NCBI GenBank assembly: GCA_964403795.1
Contig: CAYOHP010000145.1
Span: 1-16,302, forward strand
Length of the DNA: 16,302 bases
Direction: 5' to 3'
Source: CAYOHP01 sp964403795 [NCBI: uncultured bacterium]
Lineage (GTDB): Bacteria > Muiribacteriota > UBA6191 > CAZXTJ01
Shown: one piece after another, positions 6,813 through 12,858 of the stretch
Layout of the letters: the number at the start of each line of letters is the position of its first letter
Numbering within the stretch: position 1 is the first letter of the stretch
Notes under the pieces: model-generated
What the model was told of the DNA's origin: nothing
Seen by the model: the letters and a program-made list of their open reading frames with translations, nothing else
Databases searched by the model: none
Program-made: the position numbers and the translations under genes

Positions 6813-8177
6813 TCAGCGCCGGGCCCGGGGGCGGGGCAGGGCGGCGAGGCGCTTCCTCGCCTTGGCGGCGGCCGGGTGGTCGGGGAAGCGCTCGATCACG
6901 GCCTGGTAGGCGGTGCGGGCCTCGCCCGGGAGGCGCTGCTTCTCGAGGCAGAGGCCGAGCCGGAAGCCCGCGTCGGGCGCCAGCGGCGAGTCGGGGAAGC
7001 GGGTCCAGAGGCTGCGGTAGCGCTCCCCGGCCGCCGCCCAGTCGGGCTTCGATCCCAACCCCAGGAATCCGCCCCGCTTCCAGAGTTCGAAGCACCCGCC
7101 CGCGAGGTGGAGCGCCTCGGGGGCCAGCGGGGAGTCGGGCATGGTCTCCTGCAGGCGATCCAGGCTGCCGGCCGCGCTCTCGTAGCTGGCGAGCCGGAAC
7201 AGGGACCGGGCCCGGCCGAGGAGCGCATCGTCGGCCAGCTCGCCGGCGTCGCCCTTGGCCAGCACCATGTCGAAGCGGTCGGCGGCCTCCCGGAAGTTGC
7301 CCCGCTGGTACTCGGCCAGGGCCCGGCGGAGCTGGGCCTCGGGACCCAGCGGGGCGCCGTTCTCGTCCTGGTTGCGGCGCTTCCAGTCGGCCTGGCCCCG
7401 CCGGTAGCCCCGGGCGAAGGCGGCCTTGAAGGCGGCTTGCTTGGCGGGGGCATAGGCCTGGGCGAACCCCGCCGCGAAGCCCACCGCGAAGCCGGCGGTG
7501 TATTCCCGGTCAGGGAGGTTGGCGGAGGACTTGTGCAGGCGGGAGAACTTGCGACTCCGGGCCGCGTCGCCGGGGGCGCTGGGCATGAACTCGGGGAACC
7601 GGGACAGGGCTTCGGCCTCGGCTTCGCCCTCGGGGTCGGCGCTCGCCAGGGGGTCGGTGCCGGATTCCTCCCCGTCGGCAGGCGCCTCGCCGGGCCCTCC
7701 GGAAGTGGTGCCTTCGGCGGCTGGCGGCTCCGAAGGGGGTGGCGTGGGCGGAGCGGGGTCGTCCGGGGGAGCCGGGGGTTCGGGTTCGCCGGGGGGCGGC
7801 GCGGGGTCGTTTGGTGGGGGCGAGGGCGGCGCCGGGGGCTCGGGTTCGTCGGGCGGAGGGGAAGGCGGGGAACCGCCCCCGGGGGGATTCCCGGGGTCCC
7901 CGGGGTTGTCGATCCCGTGTTCGGCGTCCTTCAGTCCGGCGGCGTAGCCGGAGCGGTCCCCGGCCTTGGTGCCGTCGGCCTTGGCCTTCTTGGCGCCGAC
8001 CTCGGCCCCGAACGCCATGCCGTCGCGCTGGCCCCGCTCGAAGGCGCTGCCGGGGCTCGGCACCGGGGTCGGACCTGGGGTGGGCACCGGCGGAATGGCG
8101 GTGGGGAAGGGAACGCCGGCCCGGATCGGCCCCGCCAGGCAGGCCGAGGCCAGGCAGAGGGCCAGCCAGGTCCGCAT
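6813..8177 (-). CDS. Secreted TPR protein with (G/A)xxx repeats and Pro-rich linker
   Basis: This 454-residue exported protein is of unknown function. The N-terminus is a signal peptide (MRTWLALCLASACLAG, possible cleavage after A20, or a lipobox at LASAC). Residues 49-85 have Gly or Ala at every fourth position. A Pro-rich, acidic linker follows (about 92-190, with EPEPPAPP twice). A second four-residue-period tract at 229-261 has an aromatic residue after most of the small ones (GFAVGFAAGFAQAYA). The C-terminal part (about 277-445) contains TPR-like helical pairs with repeats such as FPDSPLAPDA, FPDHPAAAKA and MPDSPLAPEA, similar to the TPR domains of BamD and YbgF proteins. I prefer the ATG at 8177 to a GTG at 8192: it lies 21 bases after the -10 box, like the other promoters here. 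The GTG would be leaderless and cannot be excluded. No terminator is seen downstream. Confidence 0.8.
   Translation of the reverse strand: MRTWLALCLASACLAGPIRAGVPFPTAIPPVPTPGPTPVPSPGSAFERGQRDGMAFGAEVGAKKAKADGTKAGDRSGYAAGLKDAEHGIDNPGDPGNPPGGGSPPSPPPDEPEPPAPPSPPPNDPAPPPGEPEPPAPPDDPAPPTPPPSEPPAAEGTTSGGPGEAPADGEESGTDPLASADPEGEAEAEALSRFPEFMPSAPGDAARSRKFSRLHKSSANLPDREYTAGFAVGFAAGFAQAYAPAKQAAFKAAFARGYRRGQADWKRRNQDENGAPLGPEAQLRRALAEYQRGNFREAADRFDMVLAKGDAGELADDALLGRARSLFRLASYESAAGSLDRLQETMPDSPLAPEALHLAGGCFELWKRGGFLGLGSKPDWAAAGERYRSLWTRFPDSPLAPDAGFRLGLCLEKQRLPGEARTAYQAVIERFPDHPAAAKARKRLAALPRPRARR
7395..7493 (-). repeat. Second four-residue repeat tract in the TPR protein
   Basis: Residues 229-261 carry G, G, G, A, A, A, A, G, G at exact four-residue spacing. 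A Phe or Tyr follows seven of the first eight small residues. This would place the small residues along one slowly rotating face of a helix. Confidence 0.7.
7722..7904 (-). repeat. Pro-rich low-complexity segment in the TPR protein
   Basis: Residues about 92-152 are mainly Pro, with Glu, Asp, Gly and Ser. The unit EPEPPAPP occurs twice, and the DNA shows matching imperfect GGGGTTCGGGTTCG-type direct repeats. It probably forms an extended linker, for example spanning the periplasm or wall. Confidence 0.7.
7923..8033 (-). repeat. First four-residue repeat tract in the TPR protein
   Basis: Residues 49, 53, 57, 61, 65, 69, 73, 77, 81 and 85 are Gly, except Ala at 65 and 85. Intervening residues are charged or polar, unlike the aromatic-rich second tract. 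Confidence 0.7.
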
Positions 8178-8198
8178 GCGGGGAGTCGCCACGCCGCC

Positions 8199-8226
8199 AC
8201 TCTAGGGAGCGTGGGCCAGGCGTCAA
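8199..8226 (-). promoter_or_regulatory. Sigma-70-type promoter for the TPR gene
   Basis: TTGACG (8221-8226) and TAGAGT (8199-8204) on the minus strand are separated by 16 bases. The flanks match the promoter at 16148-16175 (CTTGACGCC before, TCCCTAG at the -10). The predicted start is near 8192. Confidence 0.65.
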
Positions 8227-8275
8227 GCGGGTGGAATGGACGGCGGAGGGCGTCGGGGTGTTCGATGGGAGGGGA

Positions 8276-8291
8276 GGCACTTCCAGGTGCC
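8276..8291 (+). other. Small hairpin in the pgk leader
   Basis: GGCAC (8276-8280) and GTGCC (8287-8291) form a five-base stem with a six-base loop, nine bases before the pgk Shine-Dalgarno sequence. No clear promoter for pgk was found between 8205 and 8300. The hairpin could be chance. Confidence 0.25.
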
Positions 8292-8299
8292 CGTACGGC

Positions 8300-8306
8300 A
8301 AGGAGG
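8300..8306 (+). promoter_or_regulatory. Strong ribosome binding site fixing the pgk GTG start
   Basis: AAGGAGG lies six bases before the GTG at 8313. The reading frame continues open far upstream, so this site together with the conserved protein start (AIRSLEKLDPRGKRVLVRVD) sets the true start. Confidence 0.85.
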
Positions 8307-8312
8307 AGAGTC

Positions 8313-9494
8313 GTGGCGATTCGTTCCCTCGAGAAGCTCGATCCCCGGGGCAAGCGGGTGTTGGTGCGGGTCGACCTGAACGTCCCTCTCGAGGGCGGCA
8401 AGGTCTCCGACGACACCCGGATCACGGCCATCCTGCCGACCCTGAAGAAGCTGGTCTCGGGCGGTGGTCGGGTGGTCCTGATGAGCCACCTGGGGCGACC
8501 CAAGGGCAAGCCCACCCCGGAGTTCTCGCTGGCGCCGGTCGCCGATCGCCTGGCCCAGCTCTCCGGGGCGCCGGTCCGCTTCATCCCGCACGTCACCGGC
8601 AAGGAGGCCGAGGCCGCGGTGGCCACCCTGAAGGACGGGGCTGTGGGCCTGCTCGAGAACCTCCGCTTCGACGCCGGGGAGGAGAAGAACGCCCCGGCCC
8701 TGGTCGAGGCCCTGGCCCGCCTCGGCGACGTCTTCGTGATGGACGCCTTCGGCACCATGCACCGGGCCCACGCCTCGGTGGTCGGACTCACCGAGCGCCT
8801 GCCGAGCTATGCCGGCTACCTGGTCGCCAAAGAGGTCGGGAGCCTGGGCAAGCTGCTCGGCGACGTGGAGCGACCCTATCTGGCGATCCTGGGCGGCTCC
8901 AAGGTCTCCGACAAGGTGCCGCTGATCGAGAACCTCGAGGGCCGGGTCGACCGCTTCCTGGTCGGAGGGGCCATGGCCTTCTGTTTCCTGAAGGCCAAGG
9001 GCGTCGAGGTCGGCAAGTCCAAGGTGGAGACCGAGGCAGTGGCGGATGCCGGGAGGATCCTCGACAAGCTCGGGGATCGGATCGTCCTCCCGAGCGACGT
9101 GGTGGTCGCCTCCGAACTCTCGGCCCAGGCCAAGTTGAAGGTCGTGAAGGTGAGCGCCATCCCGGCCGACCAGGCCGGCTTCGACATCGGTCCCGACACC
9201 GCGACCCGCTTCGCCAAGGAGATCCGGGATGCCGGGACCATCCTGTGGAACGGTCCCATGGGCTGCTTCGAGGTGGCTCCTTTCGCGGCCGGATCCAGGG
9301 CCGTCGCCGAGGCCATGGCCAAGGCCCAGGGCTTCACGGTGGTCGGGGGCGGCGACTCGGCGGCCGCGGTCGCCGAGTTCGGACTGGCCCACAAGATGGA
9401 GCACGTGTCGACCGGGGGCGGGGCCTCGCTCGAGTTCCTGAGCGGGCTCACGCTCCCGGGCGTGGCGGCGCTGGAGAAGGCGTCGAAGGGCTGA
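8313..9494 (+). CDS. pgk: Phosphoglycerate kinase
   Basis: This is the glycolytic and gluconeogenic enzyme that moves a phosphate between 1,3-bisphosphoglycerate and ADP in the cytoplasm. The 393-residue length is typical of bacterial Pgk. Signature segments are present in order: VRVDLNVPLEGGKVSDDTRI (18-37), SHLGRPKG (58-65), ENLRFDAGEEKN (115-126), MDAFGTMHRAH (143-153), ILGGSKVSDK (192-201), GGAMAFCFLKAKG (218-230), WNGPMGCFE (312-320), VVGGGDSA (343-350) and STGGGAS (366-372). Both the substrate-binding and nucleotide-binding halves look intact. It stands alone here, with no gap, tpi or eno neighbour, although many bacteria cluster these genes. The start is GTG with a strong AAGGAGG. The stop codon falls in one arm of an inverted repeat shared with the convergent lipoprotein gene. 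Confidence 0.98.
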   Translation: MAIRSLEKLDPRGKRVLVRVDLNVPLEGGKVSDDTRITAILPTLKKLVSGGGRVVLMSHLGRPKGKPTPEFSLAPVADRLAQLSGAPVRFIPHVTGKEAEAAVATLKDGAVGLLENLRFDAGEEKNAPALVEALARLGDVFVMDAFGTMHRAHASVVGLTERLPSYAGYLVAKEVGSLGKLLGDVERPYLAILGGSKVSDKVPLIENLEGRVDRFLVGGAMAFCFLKAKGVEVGKSKVETEAVADAGRILDKLGDRIVLPSDVVVASELSAQAKLKVVKVSAIPADQAGFDIGPDTATRFAKEIRDAGTILWNGPMGCFEVAPFAAGSRAVAEAMAKAQGFTVVGGGDSAAAVAEFGLAHKMEHVSTGGGASLEFLSGLTLPGVAALEKASKG

Positions 9495-9520
9495 GGGACC
9501 GGAGTCCCGGCTCCTCAGCC
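9489..9520. terminator. Symmetric inverted repeat at the pgk/lipoprotein junction
   Basis: GGCTGAGG (9489-9496) and CCTCAGCC (9513-9520) are perfectly complementary. An inner GGGAC (9495-9499) / GTCCC (9504-9508) hairpin partly overlaps the left arm. The pgk stop (TGA, 9492-9494) and the lipoprotein stop (TCA on this strand, 9515-9517) occupy mirror positions in the outer stem. There is no T tract. A bidirectional terminator is the natural reading. Confidence 0.5.
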
Positions 9521-9931
9521 GGTGGAGCTGTCCTGGCTAGGGATACCCTGGCTCGTGGTCGCGCCCACGGCCGGGCCCACGGGGATCGGGTAGGCGTAGA
9601 CCGGCCCGGAGGTGACCGGCGGCTTCGGCGGGACCTGGGGAGCCTGCGGGACCTGGGGCACGCCTTGCTGGGCGGGTCCGGTCGGAGCCGGGTTCCCGGG
9701 AGTGGTCGCGGGATTCGAGGGGTTGGGAGTGGAGGCTCCCCCTGCCATCGACCCTCCCCCTCCCATCGCCCCCATGATCATCTGGATCATCTGCGGGTTC
9801 AGGCACCCCGGCATGCAGCCCGTCGAGGCGATCATCGAACCGAGCAGGGTCGAGAGCAGGAGGCGGCGGGGACGTCGGCGGCGGCGCTCGGACCGGCGGT
9901 GCGCCGAGGCGGAGCAGGGACTGGGTTGCAT
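9515..9931 (-). CDS. Small Arg-, Met/Gly- and Pro-rich lipoprotein
   Basis: This 138-residue protein is not recognised. The start at ATG 9931 is supported by GAGAGG (9939-9944) seven bases upstream. A 23-residue N-terminal region is very rich in Arg (RRSERRRRRPRR), followed by a hydrophobic stretch LLLSTLLGSMIASTGC whose end fits a lipobox with C39 as the modified residue. The RR-LLL arrangement also resembles a Tat signal. After Cys the protein is rich in Met and Gly (MIQMIMGAMGGGGSMAGG, 48-65), then Pro, Gln, Ser and Thr with no fold evident (VPQVPQAPQVPPKPP). It is probably a short unstructured surface or periplasmic lipoprotein. It lies 293 bases downstream of the subtilase on the same strand. 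Confidence 0.6.
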   Translation of the reverse strand: MQPSPCSASAHRRSERRRRRPRRLLLSTLLGSMIASTGCMPGCLNPQMIQMIMGAMGGGGSMAGGASTPNPSNPATTPGNPAPTGPAQQGVPQVPQAPQVPPKPPVTSGPVYAYPIPVGPAVGATTSQGIPSQDSSTG

Positions 9932-10130
9932 GCGGGATCCTCTCGTCGAGACCCCGCCACGCAAACCCTGTTCCAGCCGCCAGACCGCTCGGGATGAGGC
10001 TCCCCACCTCCGGGTGCGCCCGCCCCGCCGGGCATGTCCGGTCCGCCTGACACCGGAGTGTCCGGGCCGGCCGACAGCTTCCTCGCCGGCCCGGGCGTCA
10101 CCGATCGCGGCCCGTGACCCGGGACGCGAC

Positions 10131-10156
10131 GAGGGGACCCCTCTCGGGATCCCCTC
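10131..10156. terminator. GC-rich hairpin between subtilase and lipoprotein genes
   Basis: GAGGGGACCC (10131-10140) pairs with GGGATCCCCTC (10146-10156), with one bulged A and a five-base loop. No T run follows on either strand. It could be an attenuating or RNA-stabilising structure. Confidence 0.35.
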
Positions 10157-10182
10157 ATCGGAGCAGAGGCCTCGAGGACCGT

Positions 10183-10208
10183 GGCCCCCCGCCCAGAGGC
10201 GGGAGGCC
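10183..10208 (-). terminator. GC-rich hairpin just downstream of the subtilase stop
   Basis: GGCC, one mismatch, CCCGCC, loop CAGA, GGCGGG, one mismatch, GGCC. The structure begins 17 bases after the subtilase stop on the minus strand. There is no U tract, so termination is not certain. Confidence 0.4.
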
Positions 10209-10224
10209 CCGGCCCGACGACCGA

Positions 10225-12666
10225 TCAGCGATGCAGCTCGCCGAAGCGGGCCTCCCGGGAGATGGCCCGGGCCGGCTCGGTGGCGGTGTCCTCGCCGACC
10301 GCACCCTCGAGCAGCGACAGCGCCTTGCCGAGCACCGCGGCCCGGTTGGCGGCGGTCGAGATGCCCTCGATGCCGAACGACAGGTACACCAGCGAGTTGC
10401 CGACCCGGAGGCCGGCGCCCTCGCCGTTGCCGTACTGGAAGACCTGCTCGGCACCGGCGCGGGCGGCGATCGAGTCGGGGTACTTCTGGTTCCCGGCCCC
10501 GTCACCGCCGTCGATGGAGAAGCTGAGGCCCTGGCCCGAGATCTCCTTGCTGCCGGAGTTGTCCTTCTTGAACTCGGCCTTCACCACGTCCTTGTAGAAG
10601 GCGGAGTTCTTCAGGTGGTAGCCGAGCTCCTGGCTCGAGATCACCAGCTTGCCGCCCTGCGCCAGGTACTCCTGGATCCGGGTCTGGTCGTTCCCGGAGA
10701 GGGTGTCCTGGTAGTCGTCACCGGTCAGCCAGATGACGGTCTTGTAGGGCAGCAGGGTGGTCTCGTCGAGCTCGGAGCCCCGGGCCAGCACCCCGAACTC
10801 CTTGCCCAGCGCCACCAGGGCGGTCTGGTAGAAGGTCTCGTAGCCCTTGCCGGCGTCGTCGTCGACCACCAGGATCGGCGGCAGCGGGTCGAGGGCGAAC
10901 TGCAGGTCGCCACCCGGGACGACCACGTTCTTGCACACGACCTTGAAGCCGAAGGCGCTGACGGTGAAAGCGTACTCGCCGGCCGGGAGGCTGAACGAGA
11001 AGCTGCCGTCGGCCCCGGTCTGCTGGACCGGGAGCGGGGTGCCGCCCACCTTGACCTTGGCCGACACCGGGGTGCCGTCGGCCTTGGCGACGACCTTGCC
11101 GGTCGCCTCCACGGTCTCGGCGGCTTCCAGGGCGAGGTCGACGGTGACGTCGCCGTCGATGGCCACGTTCACGGTCTCGGTGCGGGTCACGTAGGCGAAG
11201 GCCGAGGCCTTCAGGGTGTAGGTGCCCTCGGGGAGCCGGAGCGAGTAGGAGCCGTCTTCCTTGGCCGGGACGCTGAAGTCCCGCTCCACCACGGTGAGGC
11301 GGGCGCCGGGGATGGCGGCACCGGAGGCGTTGGTGATCTTCCCGTGCACCTTGCCGCCCTTGGCGACCAGGCTCACGGCCTTGAAGGCGTTCAGCCGGCC
11401 GTGCCCGAAGGCTCCGTCCCAGCCCGCCGGGCCCTTGTCGTCGGCGGTGTCGATCAGGATCTGCCGTACCTGGGCGGGGCTGAGGGTCGGGTCGGCTTCG
11501 AAGAGCAGGGCGATGACGCCGGCCCCGTGGGGGGCCGCCATCGAGGTGCCGCTCATGGTCTGGTAGCCGCCGCCCGGCTTGGCCGAGTGCACGTCCACGC
11601 CCGGGGCGGACCACTCGGGCTTCTTCTGCTCGGCGCCCTGGTAGAAGGCGGGCCCGCGGCTGGAGAAGTCGGCGATCTCGTCGGCCGAGTCGGTGGCGCC
11701 GTTGGTGACGGTCTCGGGGTGCTCCTTGGGATGGGTGAGCCCGCTCGACCCGGAGTTGCCGGCCGAGAAGTTCGGGATCACGCCGGCATCCGCCATCGCC
11801 TGGATGGCGTTGTAGAACGGCTGCTGGTCACCGCCGCCGGAGTGCCACGACATCGAGACGACCCGGGGGGCGTCGTTGGTCGAGGGGTTCCCGTCGGGGT
11901 CGATCATCCACTGCATGGCGTTCAGCAGGTTGGTGATGGTGCTCGAGCCGGCGATGGCCCGGGCGACCAGGATCTTGGCATCGGGGGCCACGCCGATCGA
12001 GGTGCCGGTGCTGGCACCTCCGACCATGGTGCCTACGGTGTGGGTGCCGTGGCCGTCGGTGTCGGTGGGGGCGGAGGTCTCTCCGCTGAAGTCCTTGTAG
12101 CCGGCGATGCGGCCCTGGATGTCGGGGTGGTTGCCGTCGGCACCGGTGTCGATGTTGCCGACCAGCACGCCCTTGCCGGTGATCCCGAAGACCTCCCGGA
12201 CCTGGGGCACGCCGAGCTTCTCGAGGCCGTAGGTATAGGGCCCGGCGAGCGGCTTGTCGGTGGTCTCGCGGGCGACCTGGGGCACCGAGACGGGGGCGTC
12301 CCAGAGGACCCGGTCGACGGCCGGGTGGGCCGAGATGGCCTCGACCGCGTCGGCGTCGAGGGTCATGCTGACCGAGTTGGTGATCCAGTTGGCGGAACGG
12401 ATCGCGTCCGGCGACGAGAAGCCGAGCTCGTCGGAGAGGATCCGGAGGCTCGACGCCAGGTTCGCCTGGAGCCGGGTGATGGTGGCCTCGGGGCTGGCGT
12501 CGCGGCTCATCGCCCTGGGGGTCTCGTCCTTGAAATAGACGAGCACTTTGGCCTCGTCGCGGCTGCGGAAGGCGGCCTTCAGCTCGGGGGTGACGGTCCC
12601 GGCGAAGGCACTCGTGCCGGTGGCCAGGGCGGCCAGGCAGGCCGCTCGCAAGGTAGTGGTTCGCAT
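10225..12666 (-). CDS. Secreted subtilisin-family (S8) serine peptidase, multidomain
   Basis: This 813-residue exported protease has a signal peptide (1-22, cleavage near AFA|GTV), then a propeptide-like region (to about 125). The S8 catalytic domain has Asp173 (GNIDTGADGNHPD), His206 (DGHGTHTVGTM), Asn304 (SAGNSG) and Ser375 (SGTSMAAPHGAG). Two carboxypeptidase-regulatory-like beta-sandwich repeats follow (GKITNASGAAIPGARLTV..., then GKVVAKADGTPVSAKVKV...). The C-terminal alpha/beta domain begins PPILVVDDDAGKGYE and includes VIWLTGDDYQDTL and YLAQGGKLVISSQELGYHL, like the domain seen after the peptidase in bacillopeptidase F-like and related secreted proteases. The ATG at 12666 has GAGGAGGA eleven bases upstream and begins a proper signal peptide; an upstream in-frame ATG at 12807 precedes the promoter. 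The leader is about 90 bases. Confidence 0.94.
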   Translation of the reverse strand: MRTTTLRAACLAALATGTSAFAGTVTPELKAAFRSRDEAKVLVYFKDETPRAMSRDASPEATITRLQANLASSLRILSDELGFSSPDAIRSANWITNSVSMTLDADAVEAISAHPAVDRVLWDAPVSVPQVARETTDKPLAGPYTYGLEKLGVPQVREVFGITGKGVLVGNIDTGADGNHPDIQGRIAGYKDFSGETSAPTDTDGHGTHTVGTMVGGASTGTSIGVAPDAKILVARAIAGSSTITNLLNAMQWMIDPDGNPSTNDAPRVVSMSWHSGGGDQQPFYNAIQAMADAGVIPNFSAGNSGSSGLTHPKEHPETVTNGATDSADEIADFSSRGPAFYQGAEQKKPEWSAPGVDVHSAKPGGGYQTMSGTSMAAPHGAGVIALLFEADPTLSPAQVRQILIDTADDKGPAGWDGAFGHGRLNAFKAVSLVAKGGKVHGKITNASGAAIPGARLTVVERDFSVPAKEDGSYSLRLPEGTYTLKASAFAYVTRTETVNVAIDGDVTVDLALEAAETVEATGKVVAKADGTPVSAKVKVGGTPLPVQQTGADGSFSFSLPAGEYAFTVSAFGFKVVCKNVVVPGGDLQFALDPLPPILVVDDDAGKGYETFYQTALVALGKEFGVLARGSELDETTLLPYKTVIWLTGDDYQDTLSGNDQTRIQEYLAQGGKLVISSQELGYHLKNSAFYKDVVKAEFKKDNSGSKEISGQGLSFSIDGGDGAGNQKYPDSIAARAGAEQVFQYGNGEGAGLRVGNSLVYLSFGIEGISTAANRAAVLGKALSLLEGAVGEDTATEPARAISREARFGELHR

Positions 12667-12763
12667 CGGTTCTCGGGTCCTCCTCGTGGCTCTCTGCTCT
12701 GCTGCTTCTTGTTCCCTGCTCTGCTGCTGCATGCGTCGCCCGGGGGTGCCGGCGAAGCCCCGG

Positions 12764-12792
12764 AGACTACCCCTCGGGCTCCCCGATGACAA
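12764..12792 (-). promoter_or_regulatory. Sigma-70-type promoter for the subtilase gene
   Basis: On the minus strand TTGTCA (12787-12792) is followed after 17 bases by TAGTCT (12764-12769). Transcription should start near 12757, leaving a leader of about 90 bases. The -35 box lies only 13 bases past the T tract of the preceding gene's terminator. Confidence 0.6.
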
Positions 12793-12805
12793 GCCCGGGA
12801 AATGC

Positions 12806-12833
12806 AAAAGGAGCCGGGGGTCTCCCGGCTCCT
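12806..12833 (-). terminator. Intrinsic terminator of the solute-binding protein gene
   Basis: A nine-base perfect stem (GGAGCCGGG / CCCGGCTCC, 12810-12818 and 12824-12832) with a five-base loop, extended by an A-T pair, is followed on the minus strand by TTTTGCATTT. It begins 26 bases after the stop of the solute-binding protein gene. It is the only classic intrinsic terminator in the window. Confidence 0.85.
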
Positions 12834-12858
12834 CTCCGTCGATGGCGGCGGACGGACC

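Larger units (their letters stand above)
9932..10224. other. Intergenic stretch, TA-free, with hairpins
   Basis: This 293-base gap between the subtilase stop and the lipoprotein start contains no credible gene. It has no TA dinucleotide at all, hence no TANNNT -10 box on either strand. It contains two strong GC-rich hairpins (10131-10156 and 10183-10208). The lipoprotein may therefore be read from the subtilase promoter or from a promoter of another type. Confidence 0.6.

Noticed and set aside
7498-7947. Gly/Ser-rich plus-strand frame that looks like a structural repeat protein
   Set aside because: It is the mirror image of the Pro-rich linker of the TPR protein (Pro codons read as Gly on the other strand).
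6807-8312. Open frame extending pgk about 500 codons upstream
   Set aside because: The extension is antisense to the TPR gene, is Gly/Ala/Arg-rich, and the true pgk start is fixed by AAGGAGG and the conserved N-terminus.
9932-9964. Earlier TTG start for the small lipoprotein
   Set aside because: It has no ribosome site, whereas ATG 9931 has GAGAGG at seven bases.
9832-10158. 108-residue minus-strand frame across the intergenic gap
   Set aside because: Pro/Gly/Arg/Ser-rich with no motif or ribosome site, and it overlaps the supported lipoprotein in another frame.
10114-12789. Very long open frame on the plus strand, antisense to the subtilase
   Set aside because: It is Gly/Val/Leu/Ala/Asp/Glu-rich with no family motifs, the usual mirror of a GC-rich gene; the minus strand has a complete S8 catalytic set.
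12667-12807. N-terminal extension of the subtilase to an upstream ATG
   Set aside because: The promoter at 12764-12792 lies inside it, and the signal peptide and ribosome site point to 12666.
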